NCBI RefSeq assembly: GCF_002742645.2
Contig: NZ_CP033875.1
Location: 4,256,001 to 4,320,000, forward strand
Reading direction: 5' to 3'
Length of the DNA: 64,000 nucleotides
DNA from: Caulobacter sp. FWC26
Lineage (GTDB): Bacteria; Pseudomonadota; Alphaproteobacteria; Caulobacterales; Caulobacteraceae
Both the position numbers and the translations under genes were made by a program. Under the pieces are notes generated by a model. The model ran no database searches and was not told the origin of the DNA. It worked only from the letters and a program-made list of their open reading frames with translations. Of the stretch, positions 62,881-64,000 are shown piece by piece; the stretch's first letter is position 1, and the number at the start of each line of letters is the position of its first letter.

Positions 62881-63507
62881 ATGCTTGAGGACCTGAAAGC
62901 CAAAAACGCCGCCTGGTCGAAAAGCAAGACCGCGGTCGATCCGGACTTCTTCAAACGCCTGGCCAACCAGCAGAGCCCCGAATACCTGTGGATCGGCTGC
63001 AGCGACAGCCGCGTGCCGGCCAACGAGATCGTCGGCCTGGATCCCGGTGAACTGTTCGTCCACCGCAACGTCGCCAACCTGGCTCCGCCGCAGGACGCCA
63101 ACTATCTGAGCGTGCTGCAGTTCGCGGTCGACGTGCTGAAGGTCAAGCACATCATGGTCGTGGGCCACTATGGCTGCGGCGGCGTCGCGGCGGCGATCGA
63201 CGGCAAGCGTCGCGGCCTCGTCGACCACTGGCTGCACCCGATCCGAGAGGTCCACGCCGAGCATCGCCACGAGTTGGAGGCGATCCCCGAGGAGCGCGCC
63301 ATGCTCGACCGTCTGACCGAGCTGAACGTCACCCGCCAGGTGCGCAATGTGGCCTCGGACGTCTTCGTCCAGGACGCCTGGGCGCGGGGCCAGTCGCTGG
63401 CCGTGCACGGCTGGGTCTATTCGCTGGCTGACGGCCTGGTGAACGACCTCAATGTCGGCATTGCTGGGTTGGAAGACTATCAGCGCGCGGTCGGGCAGGC
63501 GGGCTGA
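62881..63507 (+). CDS. can: Beta-carbonic anhydrase
   Basis: 208 residues. Zinc ligands and catalytic residues: Cys, Asp and Arg in IGCSDSRVPANEIVGLDPGELFVHRNVANL; His and Cys in MVVGHYGCGGVAAAI. It interconverts CO2 and bicarbonate. The ATG is the base after the maiA stop, so it is probably co-transcribed with maiA. It is convergent with pbpC, with 3 bases between stops. Confidence 0.94.
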   Translation: MLEDLKAKNAAWSKSKTAVDPDFFKRLANQQSPEYLWIGCSDSRVPANEIVGLDPGELFVHRNVANLAPPQDANYLSVLQFAVDVLKVKHIMVVGHYGCGGVAAAIDGKRRGLVDHWLHPIREVHAEHRHELEAIPEERAMLDRLTELNVTRQVRNVASDVFVQDAWARGQSLAVHGWVYSLADGLVNDLNVGIAGLEDYQRAVGQAG

Positions 63508-63510
63508 AGC

Positions 63511-64000
63511 CTATCCGCCGCGAATCCGCACGCGGGCCGTGGCCTTGCGCCCTTCGGTGTCCACCACGGTCAGCCTGTAGAACCCTGGCGCGGCCGGCTT
63601 CCAGATCGCTCGGCCGCTGACCGGATCAGGGTCGAGCGGCGCGCCCTCCACATACCAGGTGAGGCCCTCGCCCTCGGCGGCAAGGACCAGGCCCCGCGCT
63701 TTGCCCCCCAAAGCGTCGACCTGCACCGAAGCACCGTCGGGCGGGAAGATCAGGCGTGGGCCGTCATCGGCGGCGCGGAGTTTTTGCAGCGCCGGCGGCG
63801 CGGCCTTGGGCGCGATCGGGCGCGGCGCGGAGCCTTGCGCGCCGATCGCATCCGCCACGTCGAACAACAGCGGCAAGGCTGCGTCGCGACCCGTCAGCCC
63901 GCCGCGCGCGCCGCCGTCGGCGCGGCCCGTCCAGACCAGGATCGCATAGCCGCCGACCACTCCGGCCGCCACTGCGTCGCGGAAGCCGTAAGAGGTGCCG
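63511..64000 (-). CDS. pbpC: Penicillin-binding protein 1C, C-terminal part
   Basis: The gene's start lies beyond the window's right end; about 162 residues are visible. The first visible residues, GTSYGFRDAVAAGVVGGYAILVWTGRADG, are the end of the transpeptidase domain (KTGT-Y-G motif region). It is followed by a BiPBP_C domain: LIFPPDGASVQVDALGGKARGLVLAAEGEGLTWYVEGAPLD and the FYRLTVVDTEGRKATARVRI strand pair. PbpC is a bifunctional peptidoglycan synthase of the periplasm. Confidence 0.88.
   Translation of the reverse strand, partial: GTSYGFRDAVAAGVVGGYAILVWTGRADGGARGGLTGRDAALPLLFDVADAIGAQGSAPRPIAPKAAPPALQKLRAADDGPRLIFPPDGASVQVDALGGKARGLVLAAEGEGLTWYVEGAPLDPDPVSGRAIWKPAAPGFYRLTVVDTEGRKATARVRIRGG

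Overview
The window is GC-rich, densely packed bacterial chromosome from an alphaproteobacterium, almost certainly a Caulobacter of the C. crescentus/vibrioides group. The best evidence is a full-length soluble hybrid kinase (5581-7125). As I recall the C. crescentus ShkA literature, its key residues fall at the same numbers: H23, R324, Y338, the D369-D370-R371 linker motif and D430. A CC0125/CC1285-type lipoprotein lies 12 kb away. An alphaproteobacterial SOS box (GTTC-N7-GTTC) and perfect matches to the alphaproteobacterial general-stress sigma-factor promoter (GGAAC-N16/17-CGTT) agree with this.

Layout. 0-9 kb: a forward run of hemW (cut by the window edge), rsmI, a YraN-like gene, a SirB1-like gene, gshB, SOS-box-preceded comM/yifB, shkA and ampG. 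8.9-13.7 kb: a reverse run of a trypsin-like protease, a DUF350 protein, rlmN, an SDR, a flavodoxin-type reductase and an Rrf2 regulator. 13.9-19.9 kb: mostly forward, with kup, argG, a MAPEG protein, a LysE-type exporter and a lipoprotein. 20-27 kb: trmO, cfa and divergent glmS/glmM. 27-37 kb: a very large beta-propeller/amidohydrolase, a small membrane-protein/winged-helix regulator pair with two matching inverted repeats in its promoter, a thioredoxin-TPR protein, a ubiH-like gene and marC. 37-41 kb: pyrF, a 0.67-kb non-coding stretch that may hold a structured RNA, maeB and dapB. 41.8-45.7 kb: a ydbH-ynbE-ydbL set for envelope lipid transport.

46-51 kb looks like a general-stress island. 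Four intergenic sites match GGAAC-N16/17-CGTT exactly. They precede two tiny membrane-protein genes, a glycine-zipper lipoprotein gene, a divergent lipid-kinase/phosphoesterase pair, and a DUF883/holin-like pair. sodB lies in the same stretch.

51-53.9 kb is the most notable locus. A GAF-PAS-HWE kinase-receiver gene is split by a 1026-bp IS481-family element, with a 6-bp target duplication TCTAGC and 25-bp imperfect terminal repeats. Removing the element and one duplicate restores an uninterrupted 612-residue frame. The transposase stop codon lies in the duplicated host target, not in the element. An acetyltransferase gene overlaps the end of the broken kinase gene.

54-64 kb: a CoA-transferase, a DUF4142 protein, a thioesterase, an ABC permease/M1 peptidase fusion with its ATPase, a ring-cleavage hydrolase/isomerase pair, a carbonic anhydrase and the C-terminus of PbpC. 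No rRNA, tRNA, CRISPR array or prophage was found. Apart from the IS element the window reads as core chromosome.
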